A DNA stretch of 64,000 nucleotides. It comes from Micromonospora ferruginea (lineage in GTDB: Bacteria; Actinomycetota; Actinomycetes; Mycobacteriales; Micromonosporaceae). The notes under the pieces were generated by a model, which was not told where the DNA came from, searched no databases, and worked only from the letters and a program-made list of their open reading frames with translations. Shown here one piece after another: positions 41,425 to 49,796 of the stretch; positions within the stretch are counted from its first letter, which is position 1, and each line of letters begins with the position of its first letter. Made by a program: the position numbers and the translations under genes. The DNA lies in contig NZ_CP059322.2 in assembly GCF_013694245.2 (NCBI RefSeq), positions 3,355,001-3,419,000 on the forward strand, read 5' to 3'.

Positions 41425-42078
41425 GTGGGTGACAACGACGTGACCGGCTCGGCGTCTTCCCGGCCGGCGGCCGGCGGTGACTCGATCGGCCGGTTCGAGC
41501 GGCTCTACGCGGAGGCCGGGCGCGGCACGGCGGAGGTGCCCTGGGATCTGGCGGCGCCGCACTCGCTGGTCGCGGAGTGGACCGCGCGGGTCCGGCCGGA
41601 CGGCTCCGGTCGCCGCGCGGTGGTGGTCGGGTGCGGTTTCGGCCGGGACGCGGAGCACCTGGCCGGGCTGGGCTTCGACACGGTCGCGTTCGACGTCGCC
41701 CCGAGCGCGGTGCGGGAGGCGCGGCGGCGGCACGCGGGTTCGGCGGTCCGCTACGAGGTGGCGGACCTGTTCGATCCGCCGGCCGCGTGGTCGGACGGCT
41801 TCGACCTGGTGCTGGAGAGCATGAACGTGCAGGCGTTGCCGGTCGACCTGCGCGCGGCCGCGACGGCGGCGGTGGGGCGGCTGGTGGCGCCGGGCGGGCT
41901 GCTGCTGGTGATCGCGGCGGGCCGGCGTCCGGACGAGGCGGTGGACGGGCCGCCGTGGCCGCTGACCCGGGCCGAGGTCGAGTCGTTCGGCGTGGGCGGG
42001 CTGACCGCGGCGCGGATCGAGGAGATCACCGCCCCGGACGGTGGGCTGCGCTGGCGCGCGGAGTTCCGGCGGGGCTGA
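41425..42078 (+). CDS. SAM-dependent methyltransferase (class I)
   Basis: 217 residues. [20 protein letters not shown] is the SAM-binding motif I (VGCGFG), [19 protein letters not shown] holds the acidic residue at the end of strand 2, and [19 protein letters not shown] fits motif III/IV. The family looks like TPMT/TehB-type small-molecule methyltransferases (the [19 protein letters not shown] opening is typical). The GTG at 41425 follows GAGGAGG by 5-6 bases, which decides the start. Divergent from parE. Substrate unknown. Confidence 0.83.
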   Translation: MGDNDVTGSASSRPAAGGDSIGRFERLYAEAGRGTAEVPWDLAAPHSLVAEWTARVRPDGSGRRAVVVGCGFGRDAEHLAGLGFDTVAFDVAPSAVREARRRHAGSAVRYEVADLFDPPAAWSDGFDLVLESMNVQALPVDLRAAATAAVGRLVAPGGLLLVIAAGRRPDEAVDGPPWPLTRAEVESFGVGGLTAARIEEITAPDGGLRWRAEFRRG

Positions 42079-42174
42079 GCCGGTGTCCGGCCATTGACGC
42101 CCGTCACACGCCCGTGATCTGATCGCTCCCCTGAAGAATCTTTCATGTTTCGATGGGTGAGGGTGAGGTGGGGC

Positions 42175-43431
42175 ATGTCCGTGTTCCGTCGTTCCGTGTT
42201 CGCGGCGGCGCTGGCGCTCGCCACGGTGGCGCTGCCGGCCGCCGTGGCCCCGGCCGGCCCCGCCGCCGCGGCGCTGCCCACCGCCGCGGTGGCGTTGGGT
42301 GACAGCTTCATCAGCGGCGAAGGCGCCGGCGGGTACGCCCCGGTGGTCGACGTCAACGGCGTCGCGCAGGGCTTCCCCGGCTGGTCGGCGGCGAACGCCA
42401 ACGCCTACTTCTGCCACCGCTCGCCGAACGCCTCGCTGTTCCGGGCCGAGCTGCCGGGCATCGCCGCGCGGTTCAACCTGGCCTGCTCGGGCGGGCAGCC
42501 GTACGACATCGCCAACGCCTCGGCCACCCGGGCCAAGGGACGGCAGGTCGCCGCCCAGCTCGACCAGCTCCGATCGGTGGCCCGCACCCACGACATCGAC
42601 CTGGTGCTGGTGGGGCTCGGCTCGAACAACAGCTCGTTCACGTTCGGCAGCGTGGCGGAGAAGTGCGCCAACCGGTTCATCGCCGACGCCTGGACCGGGT
42701 GGTGGGAGTTCTGGGCCTACCTGGGCGGGCCGGTGGAGCAGAAGCCGTGCACCGACGCCGACCTGGGCACCGCCGCGCAGTTCTCGGCCGCCACCGCGGA
42801 GACCACGGCGGCGCTGCGGCAGTTGCTCACCACGCTCGACGAGGTCGACGCGGACGGCCAGCACCGGGTGGTGTTCCAGGACTACACCAACCCGCTGCCG
42901 TACGAGCTGGAGCAGAGCTACTGGAGTGAGGACAGCCGGGACGACACCCGCGACAAGTTCCGCGCCCTGGGCGCCGAGCGGTACGCGGCCGGCTGCCCGA
43001 TCCACCGGGCCAGCCTGGCGCCGGGGCAGCGCTTCTCCCAGGGGCTCGGTTCCCTGGTCGGCTCCGTGCGGGGCACCCTGGCCGGCGAGTTCCCGAACGA
43101 CGACCTGGTCTACCTGAACGTGCAGCGGGCGTTCGACGGGGCGCGGCTGTGCGAGTCGGCGGGCAGCCCGGCCAACGCGCTGGCCACGCCGATCCGGCTG
43201 ATGGACGGCCCGAGCGGCGTCTTCGTCACCAGCCTCTCCGGCTACGACAAGCTGGACATCCAGCGGATCGCGAACGCCTGCGGCACCTACTTCCAGACCT
43301 GCCAGGAGTCGTGGCACCCGAGCGCGGCCGGCCACCAGGTGCTCGGCCGGTGCCTGACCGGCGCGGCGGTGGCCGCCGCCCGCACCGTCGCCTGCGTACG
43401 GGCCCCGGACGGCACGATCTCGGTCGGCTGA
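42175..43431 (+). CDS. Secreted SGNH/GDSL-type esterase
   Basis: 418 residues with a cleavable Sec signal (MSVFRRSVFAAALALATVAL to about residue 34). AVALGDSFISGEGAGGY carries the nucleophile Ser of block I, LVGLGSNNSSF gives block III (GxND-like with N), and SWHPSAAGHQVLG supplies the Asp/His region (HP...GH). Six or more cysteines suggest disulfides. Related Streptomyces proteins are lipases or phospholipases; substrate here is not known. GAGGTGGGGC lies before the ATG at 42175; an ATG at 42145 would spoil the signal peptide. Confidence 0.83.
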   Translation: MSVFRRSVFAAALALATVALPAAVAPAGPAAAALPTAAVALGDSFISGEGAGGYAPVVDVNGVAQGFPGWSAANANAYFCHRSPNASLFRAELPGIAARFNLACSGGQPYDIANASATRAKGRQVAAQLDQLRSVARTHDIDLVLVGLGSNNSSFTFGSVAEKCANRFIADAWTGWWEFWAYLGGPVEQKPCTDADLGTAAQFSAATAETTAALRQLLTTLDEVDADGQHRVVFQDYTNPLPYELEQSYWSEDSRDDTRDKFRALGAERYAAGCPIHRASLAPGQRFSQGLGSLVGSVRGTLAGEFPNDDLVYLNVQRAFDGARLCESAGSPANALATPIRLMDGPSGVFVTSLSGYDKLDIQRIANACGTYFQTCQESWHPSAAGHQVLGRCLTGAAVAAARTVACVRAPDGTISVG

Positions 43432-43481
43432 CGGCAGGGTCGGCGTCCCCGCGCCGGGGCGCCGGCCCGCGCCGGGACCGG

Positions 43482-44114
43482 TCAGGGTCGGGTCGCGACG
43501 CCGAGCACGTGCGGCGAGGCCGGAGCCGGGACACCGGACGGGGGGAAGCGGAACCGGTCGACGTCGGTGATCGTGAAGCCGGCCGACCGGATCGCGGCCA
43601 GCGTGTCGCGGGCGGTGTGGCAGCCGGCGCAGAACAGCGGCCAGAGCGTCGCGTCGGCGATGCGCTGGGCCCGGCGCAGGCCCGGCGTCTGCGCCACCAC
43701 GTGCTCGTAGAAGCGCAGCTCGCCGCCGGGTCGGAGGATCCGGCGCGCCTCGCCGAGCGCGACCCCCTGGTCCGGCACCGAGCAGAGCACCAGCGAGAGG
43801 ACCACCGCGTCGGCGGCGCCGTCGGCGACCGGCAGCGCCTCGGCCAGGCCGGCGGCCACGGTCACCGGCACCCGGGCGGCGGAGCCGGCGGCCTCGGCGA
43901 GGGCCCGCAGCCGGGGCTCCGGCTCCACGGCGAGCACGTGGTCGACGGCCGGCGGGTAGTGCGCCAGGTTGCGCCCGTTGCCGGCGCCGACCTCGACCAC
44001 CAGGCCGCGCAGCCCGGCCACCAGCCGGCGGCGGTGCGCGGCGACGCCGGCGTCGTCCATGGCGACGCTGGCCCGGGCGAACACGCGGGCGAAGATCGGG
44101 TGGGAGACGCCCAT
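43482..44114 (-). CDS. SAM-dependent methyltransferase, METTL7/UbiE-like
   Basis: 210 residues. VVEVGAGNGRNLAHYPPAVD is SAM motif I; LAVEPEPRLRALAEAA and VVLSLVLCSVPDQGVALGEA follow. The C-terminal block LFCAGCHTARDTLAAIRSAG matches the GCHxxRDT signature of METTL7-type thiol/methyl transferases. Its ATG overlaps by one base the stop of the Rrf2/NsrR-like regulator gene (TGATG), so both are made together. The natural substrate is not known; small thiols or lipid-like molecules are possible. Confidence 0.8.
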   Translation of the reverse strand: MGVSHPIFARVFARASVAMDDAGVAAHRRRLVAGLRGLVVEVGAGNGRNLAHYPPAVDHVLAVEPEPRLRALAEAAGSAARVPVTVAAGLAEALPVADGAADAVVLSLVLCSVPDQGVALGEARRILRPGGELRFYEHVVAQTPGLRRAQRIADATLWPLFCAGCHTARDTLAAIRSAGFTITDVDRFRFPPSGVPAPASPHVLGVATRP

Positions 44115-44551
44115 CAGTGGGCCGTGGGGAGCGCGCCGAGGCTGAGCAGGAGCGGGCCGGCCGGCCCGTCGACCAGGTCGCCGAGGCGTACCCCGTCGAG
44201 CACGGCGAGGAAGGCGGCCTGGGCGCGGCGCAGCTCGCCGCGCAGCCGGCAGCCGGTAACCAGCGGGCAGGCCGGTTCGGTGCAGTTGACCACCTCGTCG
44301 TCGCCCTCGAACGCGCGGACCACCTGCCCGACGGTCAGCTCGCCGGCGTGCTCGGCGAAGGCCACCCCGCCGGACCGGCCCCGGATGGTCACCAGCACCC
44401 CGAGCCGCTGCAGCCGTTGCACCACCTTGGCGACGTGGCTGCGGGGCAGCGCGAGCCGGGTGGCCAGCTCGTCCACCGTGGCGCGGACCGGGGACGCGGC
44501 GGTCAGCATGGCGATCCGCAGCGCCATGTCGGTCGACCGGTTGAGCCTCAC
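44114..44551 (-). CDS. nsrR: Rrf2-family regulator, NsrR-like
   Basis: 145 residues. The winged helix covers residues 1-60 (RLNRSTDMALRIAMLTA, RLALPRSHVAKVVQRLQRLG). The cluster motif is VNCTEPACPLVTGCRL: three Cys spaced C-x4-C-x5-C, the arrangement of [Fe-S] ligands in nitric-oxide sensor NsrR. It should bind a cluster and lose DNA affinity when the cluster meets NO. The GTG at 44551 lies about 10 bases after TAGGGT, so the message may be leaderless. It is coupled to a methyltransferase and divergent from an alpha/beta hydrolase, both candidate targets. The classic NsrR target hmp is not in the window. Confidence 0.8.
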   Translation of the reverse strand: MRLNRSTDMALRIAMLTAASPVRATVDELATRLALPRSHVAKVVQRLQRLGVLVTIRGRSGGVAFAEHAGELTVGQVVRAFEGDDEVVNCTEPACPLVTGCRLRGELRRAQAAFLAVLDGVRLGDLVDGPAGPLLLSLGALPTAH

Positions 44552-44685
44552 GCCCAGACCCTAACCAGTCGACGCCGATCGCGACACGGGTCGTTTTCAC
44601 CGCCGGCGCCCGCGGTGGTGGGGACGGCCGCCGTCGTCGTGGGTCCGGCCCGCCCTTGCTACTCGCCGGTAGCTACGCTGGTCCG

Positions 44686-45555
44686 GTGAGCGGTGAGTAC
44701 ACCCAGGAGTACGTGGACGTCGACGGCGCACGGATCGGCGTGCAGATCCACCCGGAACCGGACGGACCGCCCGGCGCGCCGGTGGTGCTGATCTGGCCGG
44801 CCATGGGCGTACGCGCCCGCTACTACCGGCCGTTCGCCGCCGCGCTGCGCGACGCCGGGCTCGCCGTGATCGTGGCGGACCTGCGCGGCACCGGGGAGAG
44901 CACCCCCGCCCCGTCCCGCACCTGCCGGTACGGCTACGCCGAGCTGGCCACCGACGTCGGCGCGGTGCTGGACGCGCTCAAACCCCGCCTGGACGGGCGC
45001 GTCCGGGTGCTGCTCGGGCACTCCCTCGGCGGCCAGGTCGCGGTGCTGCACCAGGCGCTGCACGACGCCGGCCGGGTGGACGGGCTGGCCCTGGTGGCGG
45101 TGGGCCTGCCCTGGTGGCGGCGGTATCCGGGGCGGCGCGGCTGGGGCGTGCTGCCGTACACCCAGGGCATCGCCGCGGCGGCCCGGCTGCTCGGCGTCTG
45201 GCCGGGCTGGGGGTTCGGCGGCCGGCAGGCGCGCGGGGTGATCCGGGACTGGGCGCACACCGCCCGCACCGGGCGTTTCCCGGCGCTCGACGGGGTGGAC
45301 GCGGAGGCGGCGGTGCGGCGGATCCGGACGCCGGTGCTCGCGGTCAGCGTCGACGACGACCAGTACACGCCGCACGAGACGCTGGACCACCTCTGCGACA
45401 AGCTGGCCGCCGCGCCGGTGACCCGGCACCGCTACACGGTCGCCGAGGCGGGTGCCGGCCTCGACCACTTCACCTGGGTACGCGCCGCCGTGCCGCTGGC
45501 CGCCCGGGTGGCCGCGTTCGCCGGCTCGCTGCCCGCGCGCGACTCGGGGGCGTGA
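44686..45555 (+). CDS. Alpha/beta hydrolase
   Basis: 289 residues. VVLIWPAMGVRARYYRPFA (oxyanion loop), nucleophile Ser in VLLGHSLGGQVAVLHQAL, Asp in AVSVDDDQYTP and His in AGLDHFTWVR make a full triad. It belongs with the serine-aminopeptidase/lysophospholipase-like branch whose substrates are usually unknown. The GTG at 44686 has TACGCT about 9 bases upstream and no ribosome site, which points to leaderless translation. Divergent from the NsrR-like gene across 134 bases. Confidence 0.8.
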   Translation: MSGEYTQEYVDVDGARIGVQIHPEPDGPPGAPVVLIWPAMGVRARYYRPFAAALRDAGLAVIVADLRGTGESTPAPSRTCRYGYAELATDVGAVLDALKPRLDGRVRVLLGHSLGGQVAVLHQALHDAGRVDGLALVAVGLPWWRRYPGRRGWGVLPYTQGIAAAARLLGVWPGWGFGGRQARGVIRDWAHTARTGRFPALDGVDAEAAVRRIRTPVLAVSVDDDQYTPHETLDHLCDKLAAAPVTRHRYTVAEAGAGLDHFTWVRAAVPLAARVAAFAGSLPARDSGA

Positions 45556-45608
45556 CCGCGCCGAGGACGGGTATGCCGCACCGCCCGAACACGGCGGAGG
45601 GGGATCAG

Positions 45609-46238
45609 ATGTCCGAACGGCATACCGCGTTGCGCTCGATGCACGACCTGGGCCTGGCGGCCTGGTTCGGCGGCTCACTGATGGGGGCGCTCGGCGTCAA
45701 CGGCGCGGCGGCACGAATCGACGACACGACCCAACGGCTGCCGGTGGCCTCGGCCGGGTGGGCCCGGTGGACCCCGGTGAACGCGGCGGCGATCGGCGCC
45801 CACCTGGCCGGCGCGGTCGGCGAGCTGGTCACCGAGAGCCCGCGGATGGCCCGGCAGTCCGGCGTGGGCAAGGCGAGCGCGGTGAAGACCGCGCTGACCG
45901 TCGGCGCGCTGGCGGTGACCGGCTACAGCCGGCTGGTCGGCATGCGGCTGGAGAAGGCGGGCGGGCCGCCGGTCGAGGGCACCACCGAGCCCAACCACCA
46001 CACCCCGGCGAACGTCGCCGCCAGCCAACGGCAGATGAAGTTGCTGCAGTGGGCGGTGCCGGCGATGACCGGCGCCCTGGTCGTGATGACCGCGTACATG
46101 AGCGAGCAGCAGAAGCCGACCCAGGTGCTGCGCGGGATGCTGGACCGGGCCGGCGGGCTGATGTCCGCGCCGAAGAACCTCGGCAAGATGGCCGCCGTGG
46201 GCGCGGCCGGACGGCACCTGGTCGCTTCCGGCCGCTGA
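45609..46238 (+). CDS. Conserved membrane protein of unknown function
   Basis: 209 residues. Predicted helices include GLAAWFGGSLMGALGVNGAA, NAAAIGAHLAGAVGEL, VKTALTVGALAVTGYSRLVG and LQWAVPAMTGALVVMTAYMS. The opening ALRSMHDLGLAAWFGGSLMG is a recurring start of actinobacterial proteins without assigned function. ATG at 45609 with GGAGGGGG 6 bases before it. Follows the hydrolase by 53 bases and may be cotranscribed. No function is proposed. Confidence 0.72.
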   Translation: MSERHTALRSMHDLGLAAWFGGSLMGALGVNGAAARIDDTTQRLPVASAGWARWTPVNAAAIGAHLAGAVGELVTESPRMARQSGVGKASAVKTALTVGALAVTGYSRLVGMRLEKAGGPPVEGTTEPNHHTPANVAASQRQMKLLQWAVPAMTGALVVMTAYMSEQQKPTQVLRGMLDRAGGLMSAPKNLGKMAAVGAAGRHLVASGR

Positions 46239-46241
46239 GAC

Positions 46242-46291
46242 CACCGCGCGGCCGGTGACCCACATCGGGGTGGGTCACCGGCCGCGCGGTG
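46242..46291. terminator. Strong convergent terminator
   Basis: A perfect 22-bp stem (46242-46263 with 46270-46291) and a 6-base ATCGGG loop, three bases after the membrane-protein stop and 27 before the end of the small convergent gene. One of the longest perfect hairpins in the window. Confidence 0.85.
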
Positions 46292-46318
46292 CACGCGAGC
46301 GCCTGCCTCGCGCTCGCC

Positions 46319-46504
46319 CTAGGAACCGGTGCCGTCCTCACCCGGGCGGCCCGGCGCGGCCTGCTCGTTCGCCGGCACCGGAGAATCGGCCACCGGGTGC
46401 CCGGTGTCGTCCACCGCGCCCGGCGCCATGCTGCCGCCGTGCGCCTCCTCGGCCTCCCGCGGATCCCGGTCCGCCGGGGTCTTCTCGTCCCGCCGCTCGT
46501 CCAC
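46319..46504 (-). CDS. Small hydrophilic protein, unknown
   Basis: 61 residues, highly charged and without hydrophobic stretch (DERRDEKTPADRDPREAEEA opens it; the end is PGRPGEDGTGS). GTG at 46504 is preceded by GAGGGGGA at good distance and the gene is bounded by a terminator, which supports it; composition alone would not. It may be intrinsically disordered. Function unknown. Confidence 0.45.
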   Translation of the reverse strand: MDERRDEKTPADRDPREAEEAHGGSMAPGAVDDTGHPVADSPVPANEQAAPGRPGEDGTGS

Positions 46505-46556
46505 GTGTCCCCCTCGCCGTCGTTCCGGCCGTACCCGCGAGGTGGGCGGGGAAACC

Positions 46557-47447
46557 TCAGGCCCGCGCGGCGGCGGGCACCACGCCGAGCAGGTCGGCGA
46601 GGCGGGCGGCGTCGCGCTGGGCCTGGTCGCCGCAGCAGTTGTTCATCAGCACGTGCAGCTCGGCGCACCCGTCGGCCAGCTCGCGCAGCAGCACCGACCA
46701 GTGCCGCAGCTCCCGCTCGCCGTAGGCGTACCGGAACCGCTCCCGCTTGTCGCCGCTCTCCCACGCCTCGCTGTGGCCGTGGAACCGGACCACGGCCAGG
46801 TCGGTGGTGGCGACCAGGATCGGCGGCACCGAGGAGACGTGTCCCTGCGGCATGTCCACGCAGCCGTAGCCGAGCCCGTTCTCGCGCAGGAACGTCACCG
46901 TGTCGACCACGGCGTCGTCCTCGAACCAGGAGGAGTGCCGCAGCTCGACGGTGACCGGGTGGGGCCGGCACCGCTGCGCGGCGGCCAGGATCCGCCGCCG
47001 GGCCGCGTCGCCGCGGGCCAGCCAGGGCGGGAACTGCAGCAGCACGGCGCCGAGCCGGTCGGCCGCCGCGAGCGGTGCCAGCGCCGCGTGGAACCGGGCC
47101 CACAACTCGTCGTACGCCCCGGCGGGCAGGTCGCGCCAGCGGATCCGGCTCGGCGCGCCGGCCGGACGCAGGTCCTTCGGCAACGCGTCGACCGGCGTGT
47201 GGTGGCCGGTGAACAGCCGGAACGCCTTGACGTCGAAGGTGAAGCCGGGCGGGGTGGCGTCCGCCCAGGTCGTCGTGGTCTCCACCGCCGGCACGGCGTA
47301 GTACGAGGTGTCCACCTCGACCAGTGGAAAGTGCTCGGCGTACCAGCCCAGCCGCCCGGCCGGGGTGTTGGCGGCGCGCGGGTACCAGCCGGAGCGGACC
47401 AGCATCGCGTCGGCCCACGAGGACGTGCCCACCTTGATGACACCCAT
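46557..47447 (-). CDS. DUF72 family protein
   Basis: 296 residues, TIM-barrel DUF72. IKVGTSSWADAMLVRSGWYP, then AEHFPLVEVDTSYYAVPAVE, FTFDVKAFRLFTGH, AVLLQFPPWL, TVELRHSSWF and ELHVLMNNCCGDQAQRDA give the family blocks in order. DUF72 proteins (YecE-like) have no proven reaction. The ATG at 47447 directly precedes the homology; upstream codons are shadow. Divergent from a DinB gene. Confidence 0.85.
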   Translation of the reverse strand: MGVIKVGTSSWADAMLVRSGWYPRAANTPAGRLGWYAEHFPLVEVDTSYYAVPAVETTTTWADATPPGFTFDVKAFRLFTGHHTPVDALPKDLRPAGAPSRIRWRDLPAGAYDELWARFHAALAPLAAADRLGAVLLQFPPWLARGDAARRRILAAAQRCRPHPVTVELRHSSWFEDDAVVDTVTFLRENGLGYGCVDMPQGHVSSVPPILVATTDLAVVRFHGHSEAWESGDKRERFRYAYGERELRHWSVLLRELADGCAELHVLMNNCCGDQAQRDAARLADLLGVVPAAARA

Positions 47448-47568
47448 GTCGTTCAGTTCACCGCGAACCGGACCGACCGGCAACCGGAGGCTCCGGTGTG
47501 GAGCGGTGGACGTGTCGGTGCGACGTCGTACGGTGACCTCGCATCTCCGATCGGAAGGAACGAGCGAC

Positions 47569-48075
47569 ATGGACGTCACCGACCAGGTTCTCACCGGCGA
47601 GCGGGCCGACCTGCTCGAGTCGTTGCGCCGGCACCGCGGCTTCCTGCGCCAGACCGTGGCGGGGCTCGACGACGAGCAGGCGGCGCGCCGCAGCACGGCC
47701 AGCGAGCTGTGCCTCGGCGGGATCGTCAAGCACGTGGCGAGCACCGAACGGAGCTGGATGCGCTTCGCCACGGGCGGCGCCGAGGCGATGCGCAGCGAGC
47801 CGGTCGACTGGGCCGGCCAGTTCCGGATGGTCGAGGGCGACACCCTGGCCGGGCTGCTGGCTGAGTTCGACCGGGTGGCCGCCGAGACGGACGCGCTGGT
47901 CGCCACGCTCGACCTGGACGCCGCGCACCCGCTGCCGGACGAGCCGTGGTTCACCCCCGGCGCCTCCTGGACCGTGCGCCGGGTGCTGCTGCACCTGATC
48001 GCCGAGATCTCCCAGCACTCCGGGCACGCCGACATCATCCGCGAGTCGATCGACGGCGCGAAGACCATGGGCTGA
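47569..48075 (+). CDS. DinB-family (DUF664) protein
   Basis: 168 residues, four-helix DinB fold. LLESLRRHRGFLRQTVAGLD, LGGIVKHVASTERSWM with metal-binding His, and LLHLIAEISQHSGHADIIRE with the C-terminal His pair (QHSGH) give the three histidines expected for a divalent metal. Members include mycothiol- and bacillithiol-dependent S-transferases and many of unknown activity; the HxxxH arrangement fits a thiol-transferase. ATG at 47569 with GGAAGGA upstream. Confidence 0.83.
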   Translation: MDVTDQVLTGERADLLESLRRHRGFLRQTVAGLDDEQAARRSTASELCLGGIVKHVASTERSWMRFATGGAEAMRSEPVDWAGQFRMVEGDTLAGLLAEFDRVAAETDALVATLDLDAAHPLPDEPWFTPGASWTVRRVLLHLIAEISQHSGHADIIRESIDGAKTMG

Positions 48076-48179
48076 CCGGCCCGGCGGTGCCGGAATCGGC
48101 CTTCTGGTGACCGGGCTCACCCGCCGCGCGGGGCTCGACGTGTGACGCTCGGGCAGGTCGCGGCGCTGAGGGTCACGAG

Positions 48180-49082
48180 ATGGACGCATCCCGCCTGGAC
48201 GAGGAAACCGTCGAGCGACTGCTCGACGGTTCGCGCGGCGGCGGGTCCGCCGGCCCCCGGGCGCTCGTCGAGTGCCTGGACGCCGTCCGGGCCGGGCCCC
48301 GGCCCGGCGAGCTGGCCGGCGAGGCGGCCGCGGTCACCGAGTTCCGGGCGGCCCGGGCGGCGGCTCACGTGGGCGTCGGGCAGGCGGCGGGCGGATCCGT
48401 TCGCCGGCCGACCGCCGACGTCGGCGTGGACGGCCGCCCCGCTCGACGTCTCGCCACCCTGCTCAGCGTCAAGCTCGCCGGCGCCGCCCTGATCGCGACG
48501 CTCACCGGCGGTGTCGCGCTGGCCGCCGCGACCGGAACCCTGCCCGGCACCACCTGGGACGAGACACCGTCGGCCGACCGCACCACCGCCGGCGCGCCGC
48601 CGACCAGCGGCCCGCCGCGCACCGCCCGCCCCACCCACCCGGGCACCGGCCCGACCGCCGGGGCGCCCGACCTGTCGACGCCGGCCGGGCTCTGCGTCGC
48701 CTACCGGGCCGTCACCGAGGGCGAGCGGGGGCGCGCCCTCGACGCGCCGGCCTTCGCCGGCCTGGTGGCGGCCGCCGGCGGCCCGGCCCGGGTGCCCGGC
48801 TACTGCACCGCGCTGCTCGACGCCTCCGGCTCGCCGGTGGGTCCGACCGGCCGCCCGAGCGGTGGCCCGCCCACCGGGCCGCCGACCCGGAGCGTGCCCG
48901 ACCCGGGCACCGGCGGACCGCCGTCCGGCACCGCCGCCCCCGAGTCCAGCGCCGCCCGCACGCCGGCCGCCCCCACCGCCGGCACCGCCCGGTCACCGGC
49001 CGGCCGGCAGTCCGGCTCCGCGAGACCGCCGGGCCACTCCGTGCCCGGGTCGAACGAGCCGACCGGCCGGCGCGCCGGCTGA
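48180..49082 (+). CDS. Single-pass membrane protein with Pro/Thr-rich outer part, anti-sigma-like layout
   Basis: 300 residues, no family I can name. The first 95 residues are cytoplasmic (LDEETVERLLDGSRGG, VTEFRAARAAAHVGVGQ); a membrane helix follows (KLAGAALIATLTGGVALAAA, residues 99-118); the rest is extracellular, Pro/Thr/Gly-rich, with a small domain in between (LCVAYRAVTEGERGRALDAP, two Cys). This is the layout of membrane anti-sigma factors found after ECF sigma genes in Micromonosporaceae, but no sigma gene precedes it here. ATG at 48180. Confidence 0.65.
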   Translation: MDASRLDEETVERLLDGSRGGGSAGPRALVECLDAVRAGPRPGELAGEAAAVTEFRAARAAAHVGVGQAAGGSVRRPTADVGVDGRPARRLATLLSVKLAGAALIATLTGGVALAAATGTLPGTTWDETPSADRTTAGAPPTSGPPRTARPTHPGTGPTAGAPDLSTPAGLCVAYRAVTEGERGRALDAPAFAGLVAAAGGPARVPGYCTALLDASGSPVGPTGRPSGGPPTGPPTRSVPDPGTGGPPSGTAAPESSAARTPAAPTAGTARSPAGRQSGSARPPGHSVPGSNEPTGRRAG

Positions 49083-49105
49083 CGACCGGCTGGTAACTTG
49101 CGCCG

Positions 49106-49789
49106 ATGACCCCCAGGCGTCGCCGCGCGGCGATCCTCCTCCGCCTGGCCGTGGTGCTCGGCGTGGTGGCCGGCGTCGTGCTCACCGCGCTCGGCCCGGC
49201 CACGGTGACCGGCCTGCTGCCCTACTTCACCATCCAGAGCAACGTGGCGGTCGGCGTCCTCGCCGGCTACGCCGCCTGGTGCGCGGCCCGCGACCGGCCG
49301 GAGCCGCCCAGCGTGCTGAAGGGCGCGGTGACCCTCTACATCACCATCACCGGCACGGTCTACCACCTGGTGCTGGCCAACCCCGCCAGCCCGTTCGCGA
49401 TGACCCAGCCGCACCGGGAGCCGGGCGAGTGGTGGGGCAACCAGCTCCTGCACACGGTGGTGCCGCTGCTCGCGGTCGCCGACTGGGCGCTGTTCGACAG
49501 GCGCGGCCGGCTGCGCCCCCGGTACGCCGCCTGGTGGTTGGCGTTCCCGCTGGGCTACCTCGGGTTCGCGCTGGTACGCGGGCTGGTCGTGCACCGCTAC
49601 CCGTATCCGTTCCTCGACGCCGGGCAGCTCGGCTACGACGGCGTCGGGATCAGCGCGCTCGGGTTCGCCACCGTGTTCTGGCTGCTCGGCCTGCTCCTCG
49701 TGGGCGTCGACCGTCTGCTCTCCCGCCGCCCCCCACGAAAGGAAGTGCCCCCGGTCGACGCCTGCGACAAGGCGGGGGCACCCTCTTGA
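49106..49789 (+). CDS. Pr6Pr family six-helix membrane protein
   Basis: 227 residues with six predicted helices. LPYFTIQSNVAVGVLAGYAA, ITGTVYHLVLANP, WGNQLLHTVVPLLAVADWAL and YPFLDAGQLGYDGVG match the Pr6Pr membrane family (FAR-17a/AIG1-like). Conserved His and Tyr in helices and loops hint at an enzyme, but activity in bacteria is unknown. TAACTT lies 9 bases before the ATG, so the transcript may be leaderless. Its last codons form part of a terminator hairpin (49745-49781). Confidence 0.8.
   Translation: MTPRRRRAAILLRLAVVLGVVAGVVLTALGPATVTGLLPYFTIQSNVAVGVLAGYAAWCAARDRPEPPSVLKGAVTLYITITGTVYHLVLANPASPFAMTQPHREPGEWWGNQLLHTVVPLLAVADWALFDRRGRLRPRYAAWWLAFPLGYLGFALVRGLVVHRYPYPFLDAGQLGYDGVGISALGFATVFWLLGLLLVGVDRLLSRRPPRKEVPPVDACDKAGAPS
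49745..49781. terminator. Terminator hairpin inside the 3' end of a coding region
   Basis: GTGCCCCCG (49745-49753) and CGGGGGCAC (49773-49781) pair across a 19-base loop, within the last 15 codons of the Pr6Pr gene and just before the convergent debranching-type gene. Probably serves both. Confidence 0.5.
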
Positions 49790-49796
49790 CCGGCGC

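Noticed and set aside
43482-44114. CxxCH heme motif in the methyltransferase (FCAGCH)
   Set aside because: The protein is cytoplasmic with a SAM fold, and the residues belong to the GCHxxRDT block of METTL7-like enzymes.
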